Shown: positions 1 through 8,635, counted from the first letter of the stretch. The stretch: 21,305 nucleotides of DNA from Antrodiella citrinella (GCA_004802725.1 SGPM01000410.1:1-21305), one strand, 5' to 3'. Translations and numbers: made by a program. The notes: a model not told the origin generated them from the sequence alone.

Positions 1-229
1 ACTCAACACTACTCAATGCTAACACCCGCCTACCAGACTCAGGGATCCAACGACGTCTCGATGGCCCACCCGTCGTCAATCCCTCCTTGACGGTTCCCGA
101 GAATTGCGTCTGAAAGCTAAAAACTGGAAATATTAGCTGCGAACAGGAAGCAATAGCGAAAGAAAGATGGGTCAGTAATACTACATGACTAGCCCCCGAC
201 TAGCGAATGTCCAAACTATCCTCCGGGTC
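1..229. other. Unassigned leading sequence
   Basis: I see no open reading frame, RNA gene or clear repeat here. It directly precedes the first copy of the repeat core that starts near 235. On the minus strand a GTCATGT donor-like site sits close to 190, at the end of the first repeat unit. Confidence 0.4.
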
Positions 230-1014
230 TCATCGGTCCTTGGTCTTGAACACACACACACACGGATGATGTTGAGGCGAGCTACTAGCTAGAAAACAAA
301 TAAGAAAGACGAGGTAAGGGCGGAATGGCGGAAGAGACTGCAGATGTGAGACATGGCACGAAGGACAAAATTGAAGTGAAACGCTGTCGAGGTCGATAGC
401 AATACCTGTCCGAGAATGCAGGAAACTAGCGAAGGTAGCTATGAACAAGGGAAATGGTCAGTAAGTATGAGGTAGGAAGCCGTCAGCAAATTACTTACCA
501 ACGACATACATCGGATGCAAAACTTAAGAGAGGTAATCTGAAAGAGCAGCGCGGAATGGAAGTAAGTATGTCCTGAAGGAAATACCGAAACGCCACCGAG
601 AGTGTCACGTCCCAATAGCTGTACCTGTCCAGCAACTTCAGGCGACTTAGCCCAAAGCCCAATGTATCCATCGTGTCTCCTCGGGCCTTGGTCTTGAGCA
701 TTCACACGCGGATCATCTTGAGGCAGGCCTACTAGCTGGAAAAAAAGAACGCGTCGTGAGCACGAGAACGGAGGATATGGATCGAAAAGTCACCTGGATT
801 CGAAATAGGCCGTCATCGACCACGACCATCAAGAAAGACAAAGCTAATGAAGATTAAGGGAAGAGGGTAATAAGTCTGAGATAGAACCCGGCAACAAACT
901 ACACCACCTGGAAACGAATGACAAAGAAAAGCCGCGAGAAAGTTCGACCTGGTCAGACTCGCAATAGTGGAACACAACAATTAATAAATCTGATGACGAC
1001 AAGTTGAAGGAGGC

Positions 1015-1040
1015 ACTTACGGGGGGCGTGGCCCCACCAC
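1015..1040. repeat. 26-bp exact repeat, copy 1
   Basis: This 26-mer is identical to 1629-1654. It contains GGGGGGCGTGGCCCC, which can fold into a five-pair G-C stem with a three-base loop. On the minus strand the copy ends in CCCCCC followed at once by GTAAGT, a strong donor-like signal. Confidence 0.85.
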
Positions 1041-1394
1041 GCGAAGCCGTGGAATGGGAGGACTCAGATCTAAACAGAAAAGAAGAACAAACAGCGAACA
1101 TATCTGAGGGAGGAATGAAACCGACAAAACAAAACAGACAAGATAGCAGCCACCCAAATGAGAAGTTCGGAAGGTTGACTGGCAGCAACCATGGCCTCCG
1201 CTCCAACATCGCAGAACCCCGCACGAGCACCATCTCAGCGGCGCCGACAGACCGCCAAGACAGCACCCACACAAGACCCCCGACGTCGAAACATCATCGA
1301 CCATCGCACAGAGTGAAACGAGCGGGTAGAGGTACGACGGCGTCAGCATACCGCCGACCTTCACCCAGAACGAAAACAGCCCTGGTGCGTCCGT

Positions 1395-1476
1395 GATCCC
1401 CCAGAACCAAAGTAAGATTCCCCAGAGCCCAATGAATCCCCCAGAACTCAAATGAAATCCCCCAGAACTCGAACAA
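1395..1476. repeat. About 20-bp minisatellite, four units
   Basis: Four tandem units of 20 to 21 bases are seen, with consensus ATCCCCCAGAACTCAAATGA. The last two units are nearly identical and the first two are more diverged. The minus strand reads through as a FEFWGIS-like heptapeptide repeat, but nothing else supports coding. Confidence 0.8.
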
Positions 1477-1628
1477 ATAGACGCGACGAAAATTAACACG
1501 ACTCACACGAGAAGAAGAGAGTTGCCGAGTTACAGGGCACAGAAGCGGAACAAAGAAGTCGAACTAGAAGATAGAGACTCGGACGATCACTAGTAAGTCT
1601 CAGGTTGGAAGAGGCAGCGAAGAAGGGT

Positions 1629-1654
1629 ACTTACGGGGGGCGTGGCCCCACCAC
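1629..1654. repeat. 26-bp exact repeat, copy 2
   Basis: This is the second identical copy of the 26-mer at 1015-1040, 614 bases away. The surrounding sequence is much less conserved, so the G/C hairpin and the adjoining GTAAGT are the best-kept part of this unit. Confidence 0.85.
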
Positions 1655-2687
1655 ACTGTTCGGCCTATATCTCCGTCGTATCTCCCAAATCGCTAACAGA
1701 GCCTTGATCAATCTAGGGGAAGAGAATTGTGAACGCAAGACCGAAGAACACGAAGGATAATGTTACTCACCCAACTCGACTAGCCAGCAGGCGGCGAGTT
1801 GTGGGTCCCTGTGTATACATTCGTCTCCGCACCTCCGTTGTCGGTCTTGAACGCACGCGCGAATGCTCTTGAGGCGAATCTAGCTAGAAAGGAGAAAAAA
1901 AGGAAAAAGGAGCGAACATCCAAACGCGAAGANCCGGGAGCCATATAGCTCGGAAGGNTACTGACCTAGCCAGCCTCCAGCTGGTGAAAACTCCAACAAG
2001 TTCAGCGGTCTCCTAATCTCGGTCGTCCTCNGTCTTNAACACACGCGCGGATGATCTTGAGGCGAATCTAGATATGGAACAGAAAAGAAAGAAAAAGTAG
2101 CGAGCATTCATACGCAGAGACTCAAGCCATATATNGTGGAAGGGTACTCACTAGCCNACATCCAGCTGCTCAACAAGTCCNGCGGCCGCCTTAATCTTGG
2201 TCCCGGTCCTCGGTCTTGAACGCACGCGNGAATGCTCTTGAGGCGAATCTAGCTATGAGGAGGGNAAAAAGAAACAGTAGCGAGCATCCAAACGCGAAGA
2301 CTCGGATGCCTATATCCTGGAACAATACTCACGTAGCTGACGAAGCCTTCAATAAGTCCTGCGGTCTCCTTGGTCCAGCTCCCGGTCCTCNATCTTGAGC
2401 ACACACATTCGGACGATCTTGAGGCGAATCTAGCTAAAATGAAACGAAAAAATCTAAGAATCTAAGACGTTCAGCGAAATGGACCGAAAGCAAAGACACA
2501 GCATGATCTCCAAAGCGCACCTGACCAGCCCCCGGCTGGTCTCAATCCTAATAAGTCCAGTGGTCTCCTCGATCCCGGTCCCGGTCCTCGGTCTTGAGCA
2601 CACACACACACTCGATTGATGTTGAGGCGAATCTAGCTGTGAAAGAAGGGGGAAAAGATCAGCACGCAAAACGGCCGCTCGGGCGCG

Positions 2688-2880
2688 CCAAGTCCAAAGT
2701 CCAATATCCGTGTCCGTCATCACCACTCAAAGTCCAAAGTCCGAAGTCCAAATCCCAGTGTCCATCGCCACGACCTAAAGTCTAAAGTCCAAAGTCCAAT
2801 CGAAGTCCATAACCAAGGTCCAATGTCCGAAGCCCACAGAAAACCCAAAGCCCAAACAGGGTCCATCGAAGCCCAAAGAA
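2688..2880. repeat. AAAGTCC heptamer-rich low-complexity tract
   Basis: The heptamer AAAGTCC and one-base variants (GAAGTCC, AAGGTCC, AAAGCCC, AAAGTCT) recur many times here, partly in direct tandem at 2688-2710, 2728-2750 and 2775-2800. The tract decays rightward into AAAGCCC forms. It separates the repeat array from the small gene at 2935-3531. No gene call is supported. Confidence 0.75.
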
Positions 2881-2934
2881 AGGAAGATGATATGCGGCGT
2901 CACATCGAGGGGAGGGGGGGGGTGGAGGGAGCCC

Positions 2935-3531
2935 TCAACACCATGGATTGTAGGATACGTCCTCCAGCCAGTCGTGCACGACGGCCTTCTGACCCCGCAC
3001 AAGCTGCTCCTCCCAGCCGCGGACGACGGCTGACTGGAGCTTGAGGTAGCGCGTGGAGACGCGGAGGGGGGTGGTTTTAAAGTATCTTCTCATCAAGTCG
3101 TCAACATTGGGAAGGGGGGTAAGTTTGGTGGAGGGAGGGGTGACGCAGGCGGAGGTGGCTTTGTCGCGCTTGTCAGCAGCCTCGACGACGCTGGAACTAG
3201 GGGTGCGATTTCCAGTGGGTCGCGGGGGAGTGGAGCAGGCGGGAGTGGATCTGCTGCACTCTTCGCCAACGCTGAGGATGGGGTTACGATTTTCGGTGGA
3301 GCGAGGGGTATTGACGTCGTAAACTTTGAATATTTGGTCAACGAGTTCGTTCATACTGAACCCGGTGCGTTCCTTGCTCGGTTGGAAGGGAGTGGCGGCG
3401 ATGTTTTCGCAGGACTGATAAGGACTGATATACGAGTACAACGCCACCGTGTCCCAGCTGGAGAAGCGGACCTTTTTTCCACGGCCAGCGCGGCGGCGAA
3501 TTGCGTCGGAACGGTAGAGAGCGCAAGACAT
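2935..3531 (-). CDS. Small hypothetical protein with KVRF motif
   Basis: This is a single-exon frame of 198 residues with no family I recognise. The start chosen is the first ATG, at 3531; the frame runs open further upstream but with no other ATG. The N-terminus is basic (residues 12-20) and leads into KKVRFSSWDTVALYSY (residues 19-34). KVRF fits the RVxF pattern by which many proteins dock on protein phosphatase 1; that is a motif match only. The middle is rich in S/T-P and contains an imperfect internal duplication: TPRSTENRNPILSVGE (75-90) resembles TPPRPTGNRTPSSSVVE (101-117), and a third weaker TPP block follows. DQIFKVYDVNTP (65-76) also resembles DDLMRRYFKTTP (144-155). The C-terminus (158-198) is more ordered-looking, with several Trp residues. 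No signal peptide or membrane segment is seen. It is divergent from the eIF3g gene. It may be a real lineage-specific gene or a chance frame. Confidence 0.5.
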   Translation of the reverse strand: MSCALYRSDAIRRRAGRGKKVRFSSWDTVALYSYISPYQSCENIAATPFQPSKERTGFSMNELVDQIFKVYDVNTPRSTENRNPILSVGEECSRSTPACSTPPRPTGNRTPSSSVVEAADKRDKATSACVTPPSTKLTPLPNVDDLMRRYFKTTPLRVSTRYLKLQSAVVRGWEEQLVRGQKAVVHDWLEDVSYNPWC

Positions 3532-4240
3532 TGTAATAGGATGAATGAGGTAGAAGTAGGTAAAATGGTAGGGTTTCAAGTGATGAGCGAGTGAAGACAA
3601 GTGAGGAAAGCTGAGTCGTCGCAGACGAGGACTATAAGTATGTGTTTGCTTTCGTGGCTGACATCCGCGTTGGAAAGCCGATCCATGGACCCTTCACGGT
3701 GCAAGGAAGCCAAAGAGGGAAGGAAAGAGGCTGACTGACCTTTCGGTCCCTCTTTGTCTTGCACTGCGAGATACCACTGGTTATGTCTGAGGATATCGTT
3801 ACACATCTGGTACACTACACCACACAGTATAATTCAGGGCCAATGAAATAGATTCAACATAATTTGACACGTACAAAGCATTCGCATTCGGAATGAACGC
3901 GAAATCTTATTTTGTTCACTATGGAGCGCGAACTTGACGAGTTTCCTGTTTCAGCAAAGCGACACGGCAACCTCCGATCGTCGGGTATGGCAGGTATTGG
4001 CACAAAGAAGCTCTGGTCTGGTATTCTGTGGTACTTGAGATGTAGCACTCATAAGGAGGAGCTGAGCAAGAGCTGAGGGTAAATGATCTTTATATGTCTT
4101 GTCACGTCGGGCAACGCGACGCCTGGTGTGGGGAGGTCACGGACGTGATCGTGACGCATGGATCACGGCGCGTAATTATGCTTGCGTCACATCTTCGCCT
4201 TGTGCGAGCTTGAAGTTTCTCTCATACCATCATCCACACT
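3532..4240. other. Divergent intergenic region upstream of eIF3g
   Basis: About 710 bases separate the minus-strand small gene from the plus-strand eIF3g gene, so both promoters should lie here. A minus-strand frame of 79 codons near 3576-3815 shows no family features and I do not call it. No clear TATA box is placed correctly for eIF3g. A 7-bp inverted repeat lies at 4144-4167, about 75 bases before the start codon. Confidence 0.5.
4144..4167. repeat. Inverted repeat upstream of eIF3g
   Basis: CGTGATC at 4144-4150 and GATCACG at 4161-4167 are perfect reverse complements around a 10-base spacer. It lies 74 bases before the eIF3g start, in the promoter or 5' leader. It could be a dimeric factor site or a leader hairpin, or it could be chance. 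Confidence 0.45.
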
Positions 4241-5438
4241 ATGGCCTCTTCGTATGTGTTCATTTATAAATGCCCTCATTTTACTGANCCTGACACTGTT
4301 TCAGAGCTCTCAAAACATCCTGGGCCGACGATGTAGACGAGCTCGGTTCGCATCTATGTTACTCAGNCCTTCAGAGTGATCTAAAGGACTCCTTATTCAG
4401 AGACACCGAAGACACCAAAGGGTGAAGATTACACGGATGAAAACGGGATCCGTACAACGGTGGAATATACCATCAATGACGATGGAAAGAAAGTGAAGGT
4501 ATGAGTTTTCTCTGATTGGAGTCTACAGTATCTCATCTCGGCATATCGACAGATCACACGCAAGACCAAACGAACCCTTCAAAAAGCTATTGTAGACCAC
4601 AGCGTAGCGGAACGACAGACATGGGCCAAGTTTGGGCAGGAGAGAGGGAACAAGGCGGGTCCGGACAGGGCAACGACCACAGTTGGAGAGAACGTGTCGT
4701 TGAAACTGAGTGCTGGGAACAAGGTGCGCCGATCTTTATCATTGTACCCTTCCACATACTCACTGTCGCAATGCAGTCTACTGAACCCGAGCCATCGGCA
4801 GAACAAGCCGTGAAAGCCACACTCGCGAGAGCAGGAGCTGGAAAAGTTATCTGTCGTCTGTGCAAGGGCGACCATTTCACTGCGAAATGTCCCTACAAGG
4901 ATTCCCTACCCGGGTTAGAGGGTACCGGTGCGCTAGATTGTATTCTGACACGGTCTTGCTTATCCTTTATCTCACAGACACACCCATCGGCGTTGATGAA
5001 GCCGCCGGTATGCCCACCGAGTCTGCTGCCCCCGCCTCAACAGGCGGCAAGTACGTCCCGCCTTCCATGCGTGGTGGGCGTGGCCCTGGCGAGTCTATGT
5101 CGCGACCAGGCGGCAACCGGGATGACCTCCCCACGCTCCGCGTCACCAATATCTCTGAAGATGTGCAAGAGAATGACTTGCGCGAGCTCTTCGGCGGGTT
5201 CGGTCGTGTGGCCCGTGTTTATGTCGGTCGTGATAGGGAGACTGGTGCGGGTAAGGGCTTCGCGTTTGTCAGCTTTGAGGAGAAGGCGAATGCACAGAAG
5301 GCGATGGAGAAGATGCATGGACGGGGTTATGACAATCTGATTTTGAACATTCAGTGGTCACGTAAGTTATTTTTGCTCTCATTTGTCGCTTGGTATTGAC
5401 CACTGTATCATTTCTCAGAACCAAGAGAACAGCGGTAG
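4241..5438 (+). CDS. TIF35: Translation initiation factor eIF3 subunit g
   Basis: eIF3g is an RNA-binding subunit of the eIF3 complex, which loads mRNA on the 40S ribosome and aids scanning. The model has seven exons: 4241-4251, 4305-4345, 4401-4498, 4553-4723, 4777-4921, 4978-5361 and 5419-5438, giving 289 residues (yeast 274, human 320). The N-terminus carries KTSWADDVDELE, the conserved SWAD block. A family-typical stretch DENGIRTTVEYTINDDGKK follows. A zinc knuckle reads CRLCKGDHFTAKC (residues 133-145). The segment GGKYVPPSMR precedes a C-terminal RRM (about 208-283) with RNP1 KGFAFVSF (248-255). The ATG has A at -3 and G at +4. The second intron uses an unusual GTTCGC donor at 4346; the next GT, at 4358, would create a TAG codon on splicing. 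The N bases at 4288 and 4367 fall in introns. The first coding exon (11 bases) and last (20 bases) are tiny. Confidence 0.97.
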
Positions 5439-5781
5439 ATGTACAGGGACATCGTCTTTGTTGTCATGCAGTGTATTGGTGTGTTTCTTCGGGGTCTCAG
5501 TATCTGGCCCTTGTGTTGATTGTATTGCTTGATCACTTTTTCACCGAGAACCTGACTTTGAATGCGTATGTTTCTCACCACACTCTTTGACTCGATTTCG
5601 GCTGCGACCGAGGTGTACCCACTGGTAGGTGAAACGATAACGATCTCGAAATACAGTCGTCATCTGGATGATCAATCATATTTATGGATCTGCTGCCGCT
5701 AGCTATAAGAGCAGCTGAACAATTTTGGCTCTGATCTTAAACTTCTCACTCTATTCTTCTTGTCTGCATACTCATCTTATC
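5439..5781. other. Intergenic: eIF3g 3' end and reductase promoter
   Basis: The first part is T-rich and probably the eIF3g 3' UTR; no perfect AATAAA is present. The right part carries a TATAAGA at 5704-5710 and a CT-rich leader before the reductase start. I see no gene or RNA. Confidence 0.5.
5704..5710 (+). promoter_or_regulatory. TATA-like box of the reductase gene
   Basis: TATAAGA lies 72 bases before the ATG at 5782 and is followed by a pyrimidine-rich leader (CTTCTCACTCTATTCTTCTT), the usual arrangement for an actively transcribed fungal gene. Confidence 0.5.
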
Positions 5782-7007
5782 ATGCCTGTCGTCACCTCAG
5801 GAAAAGTCCTTGTCACTGGCGCGAATGGCTACATCGCGTTCTGGGTGGTGAAGGACCTTCTGGAGGCTGGGTATGAAGTACGCGGCACGGTCCGGTCGCA
5901 GAGCAAGGCCAAATATATCCAGGACTACTTCAAGTCGTATGGAGACAAGCTTGAGATCGTCGTGGTTGACGACATCACGAAGGTATGTGTGCAACAACTT
6001 CACAATACACGTCACTGAGCATAGATATCTTAGCCCGGCGCGTTCGACGAGTATGTCAAGGATGTCGTCGCCATCGAGCACACCGCTTCTCCGTTCCATT
6101 TGAACATTGACGACCCAAACGAGGTGATCGGGCCTGCTGTTGCCGGTACGACTGGCGTGCTCGAGAGCGCAGTCAAATACGGACCCAACGTGAAGCGCAT
6201 CGTCGTCACGTCGTCCACGGGTGCCGTCCTCGAAGTCTTCGACCACCCAAAGACGTTCAACGAGAACGACTGGAACAACCAAGCTATCCAGATCGTAGAG
6301 ACCAAAGGCAGGGCAGCAGACGCTATCTCCAAGTACCGCGCCAGTAAGACCTTGGCGGAGAAGGCTGCGTGGAAGGTCGCGGAAGCGAACAAAGGCAAGG
6401 TTGGATGGGAGCTAGTCACTATCGCACCGCCCTTCGTGTACGGACCTCCTATCCAGGAGACGAATGATAGCGATCCGCAGTCCTTGAACACGTCTGTGAG
6501 AGACTGGTTCAACATTGTCCTTCTGGGCACGAAAGACAGTCAGTTCGTGGCGAACAACGGGTGAGTTCATATTGTATTTACAATATGTAGGTATCATCGA
6601 GGGCTGATATCTCTGGACGCCCACAGGAGCGCGTGGGTGGATGTCCGTGATGTGGCTAAGGCCCACGTCCTGGCGCTGTCTACGGAGAAGGCTGGCGGAG
6701 AGCGTATTATCGTGAGCACGGGTGTGTGGAAGTGGCAGGACTGGAGTACGTTTTCCGATCCTCCTCGTGTCTGAAGCATGTCTGATGAATGGATTTCATG
6801 TCAGTCAACATCGCGCGCAAGCTGACAACGGAGGTCCCTCCTGGCGCAGCAGATACCTACGATGCGGCGAAGACAGTTTATGCGCTGGATTACGAGCAGA
6901 CCAAGCAGAAGGCCATCTTCGGTATTAATCTGATTGAGAAGGAGGAAACGGTGCGGGACATGTTGAAGGTGTTCGAGGCCAAGGGATGGTGGCCGAAGAA
7001 GAACTGA
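5782..7007 (+). CDS. NAD(P)-dependent short-chain reductase, GRE2-like
   Basis: This is an extended short-chain dehydrogenase/reductase of the cinnamyl-alcohol/dihydroflavonol reductase group, to which yeast Gre2 aldehyde reductase belongs. Such enzymes reduce aldehydes or ketones with NADPH in the cytosol; the substrate here cannot be told. Four exons (5782-5982, 6034-6560, 6627-6745, 6805-7007) give 349 residues, usual for the group. Residues 12-19 read TGANGYIA, the Rossmann nucleotide-binding turn. VTSSTGAV (about 125-132) supplies the likely catalytic serine, and YRASK (168-172) is the YxxxK catalytic pair. IAPPFVYGP and DVRDVAKAHVLAL are also typical of the family. The ATG has A at -3. 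It has its own TATA-like box, so joint regulation with the quinone reductase downstream is not shown. Confidence 0.93.
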
Positions 7008-7501
7008 AAGGACACGGATCAAACGAATTGAATATTGAGCCTCGCAGTCTCCTTATATGAAGGTGTTGTATGACAAGCTGTACTGTAGATATTGTGTACT
7101 CGTCTCTCGGTCAATAGTTGGTCTGCCTAGGGGAGACTAGATATTGTGCTATGTTTTCGTCAGCATGATGACCGAATACTTTCATAAAAATGTCTTCAAC
7201 CTGCACTAGTGAGCCCCTTACTCGACCATTCGTCAGCTGTTAGGATAATATCTAGAAGCAACATGCTGTAATCTGCTGCAACATGACAAGGGTTGGCTGG
7301 AAATGAACGCCAGGGGTGGGTGAAATCCGACCTTTAGCGGACAAGCAGGCCTTCTCGAATCAACCTCCTGTTGCCCACGCAAGACACACACGCCTGACCT
7401 TCCCGTAAATTGGTATTTTACCTCCTTGTCCAACAACGATCATCTCAACCTCCTCAACTAGTATAAAACCGTCCCCATCTGCCCCCCTCTCACTCAGTTG
7501 A
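7008..7501. other. Intergenic: reductase 3' end and quinone reductase promoter
   Basis: The left part is probably the reductase 3' UTR. No reading frame with family features is seen. The right end holds a TATAAAA box at 7462-7468 and a pyrimidine-rich leader. Nothing else is recognisable in the middle, apart from a short direct repeat of GCAACATG near 7258 and 7278. Confidence 0.5.
7462..7468 (+). promoter_or_regulatory. TATA box of the quinone reductase gene
   Basis: A perfect TATAAAA lies 40 bases before the first ATG at 7502, followed by a CT/C-rich tract. The short distance means a very short leader, which bears on start-codon choice in this gene. Confidence 0.65.
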
Positions 7502-8577
7502 ATGTGTTTCCCCGGAAAGCGTCAGAAAAATAACCTCTCTGACGACGCCCCAGCCACTACCAAAAAACCAGAGCTAGCTCCTGCAGTCGCTGCTTCCACC
7601 GTACCCGCTTCTGCTCAAACCCCCGCTGCTGAACCAACCGAGCCACCTACCGAACCCACCTCCACCACCAAGACTACTGACATGGCTTCCCCCAGAGTTG
7701 CTATCATCATCTACTCCATGTATGGCCACATTGCCAAGCGTGAGTACACTGTTTCGCCGCCTCCGCACGTTTGTTGACCTTGTTCTTCAACGTAGTGGCC
7801 GAGTCCGTCAAGTCTGGTATCGCCGAGGCGGGTGGAAACGCCACCATCTTCCAGTAAGTACAATGTACATGTCGCTTCCACTCGCGTTTGTGAACATTGG
7901 TTCGTGCAGGATCGCAGAGACGCTTTCTCAAGATGTGCTTGCCAAGATGCACGCCCCGCCGAAGCCTAACTACCCTGTCATCGAGCCCAAGGACCTCGTC
8001 AACTATGACGCCTTCGCTTTCGGTATCCCCACGCGTTATGGTAACTTCCCCGGCCAATGGAAGGTGGGACGCAGAATATTTGTCATTCTCTTTCGGCGTT
8101 CACTGAACACATGATAGGCTTTCTGGGACGCTACTGGTGGCCTTTGGGCTCAGGGTGCTCTCGCCGGAAAGTACGCCTCTGTCTTCATCTCCACTGGAAC
8201 GCCAGGTGGTGGACAAGGTCCGTGCCACATTTATGCATATGAGACCCTGGATTCACACACGTTCATTGTTCTTCAGAGTCTACCGCGCTCGCCACTTTGT
8301 CGACCTTGACCCATCATGGCATTATTTATGTCCCCCTTGGATACAGCACCACCTTTGACATCCTCTCCAACTTGAGCGAGGTCCGCGGTGGTAAGTTACT
8401 TTTGTTTACTCAATTTGTATAGCGCGAGCTCACCCTGTATGTACGTTAGGCTCTCCTTGGGGTGCTGGAACCTTCGCCGGTGCTGATGGATCGCGTTCGC
8501 CTTCTGCCCTTGAGCTCGAGCTTGCACTGCGCCAGGGCAAGTACTTGCAAAGCATCGTCTCGAAGGTGAAGTTCTAA
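7502..8577 (+). CDS. WrbA-type NAD(P)H:quinone oxidoreductase
   Basis: This is a flavodoxin-fold, FMN-binding quinone reductase of the WrbA/Pst2/Ycp4 family. Members reduce quinones by two electrons; the 1,4-benzoquinone reductases of wood-decay fungi belong here. Six exons (7502-7739, 7796-7853, 7910-8063, 8118-8217, 8277-8390, 8450-8577) give 263 residues. Family motifs are [15 protein letters not shown] (FMN phosphate loop), [43 protein letters not shown], and the C-terminal [17 protein letters not shown] followed by [12 protein letters not shown]. The catalytic domain begins at residue 61, an internal Met (ATG at 7682). Residues 1-60 are an A/P/T-rich extension starting [11 protein letters not shown], absent from ordinary WrbA of about 200 residues. 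The first ATG has T at -3 and T at +4 (poor), while the second has G at -3 and G at +4 (good), so a 203-residue form may also be made. Cys2 next to basic residues could be lipid-modified; this is inference. Confidence 0.95.
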
Positions 8578-8601
8578 GTCCTTCCACGGACGAAGCGTGT
8601 A

Positions 8602-8635
8602 TTGCTGTTGCTGTTGCTGCTGTCGTTGTTGTTGT
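8602..8635. repeat. Trinucleotide-rich tract in 3' UTR
   Basis: An interrupted run of TTG, CTG and GTT triplets begins 25 bases after the quinone reductase stop. It is short and imperfect, and probably a polymorphic simple repeat. Confidence 0.7.

Larger units (their letters stand above)
455..1634 (-). repeat. Second dispersed repeat family, three copies
   Basis: A related segment of about 45 bases occurs near 457-500, 865-910 and 1589-1634. The plus-strand form is approximately TAAGTCTGAG, then a run like GGTAGGAAGxCGGCA, then ACTTAC. On the minus strand the first and third copies begin with GTAAGT and contain CTTACTGA or CTTACTAG. A pyrimidine-rich stretch ending in AG follows, so each could be an intron of roughly 60 to 70 bases. 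The similarity is by eye and diffuse at the edges. Confidence 0.5.
230..2640 (-). repeat. Degenerate array of exon/intron-like repeat units
   Basis: Seven copies of a core of about 50 bp are visible, at roughly 235-292, 679-738, 1834-1887, 2025-2074, 2205-2256, 2384-2437 and 2583-2640. On the plus strand they share the segment GATGATCTTGAGGCGAATCT, preceded by CGGTCTTGA and a CA-rich run of variable length. The last five copies recur every 180 to 200 bases and also share flanks such as AAGTCCxGCGGTCTCCT. Read on the minus strand, each core lies just after a pyrimidine tract ending in TAG or CAG. About 90 to 130 bases further on comes a GTGAGT, GTCAGT or GTAAGT. That layout mimics repeated short exons separated by introns of 70 to 100 bases. 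The core is not kept in one reading frame, because the CA run changes length. It is either a spliced non-coding or pseudogene locus transcribed leftward, or a satellite-like repeat that happens to carry splice-like signals. Confidence 0.75.

Noticed and set aside
844..1506. Several 70 to 160-codon frames on both strands in the repeat region
   Set aside because: They overlap repeats and minisatellites, have no family features, and the repeat units do not keep a common frame.
1834..2640. CRISPR-like regular spacing of the repeat cores
   Set aside because: The units are degenerate, the spacers are themselves similar and longer than 100 bases, and the genome is clearly eukaryotic.
2182..2690. 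Rare-cutter sites GCGGCCGC (2182) and GGCGCGCC (near 2682) as signs of cloning-vector sequence
   Set aside because: The surrounding sequence is continuous with the native repeats and there is no vector backbone; the sites are expected by chance in GC-rich DNA.
4516..5340. 274-codon plus-strand frame across eIF3g
   Set aside because: It starts within an intron, runs through two introns and leaves the eIF3g frame. Only the spliced model keeps the SWAD block, zinc knuckle and RRM.
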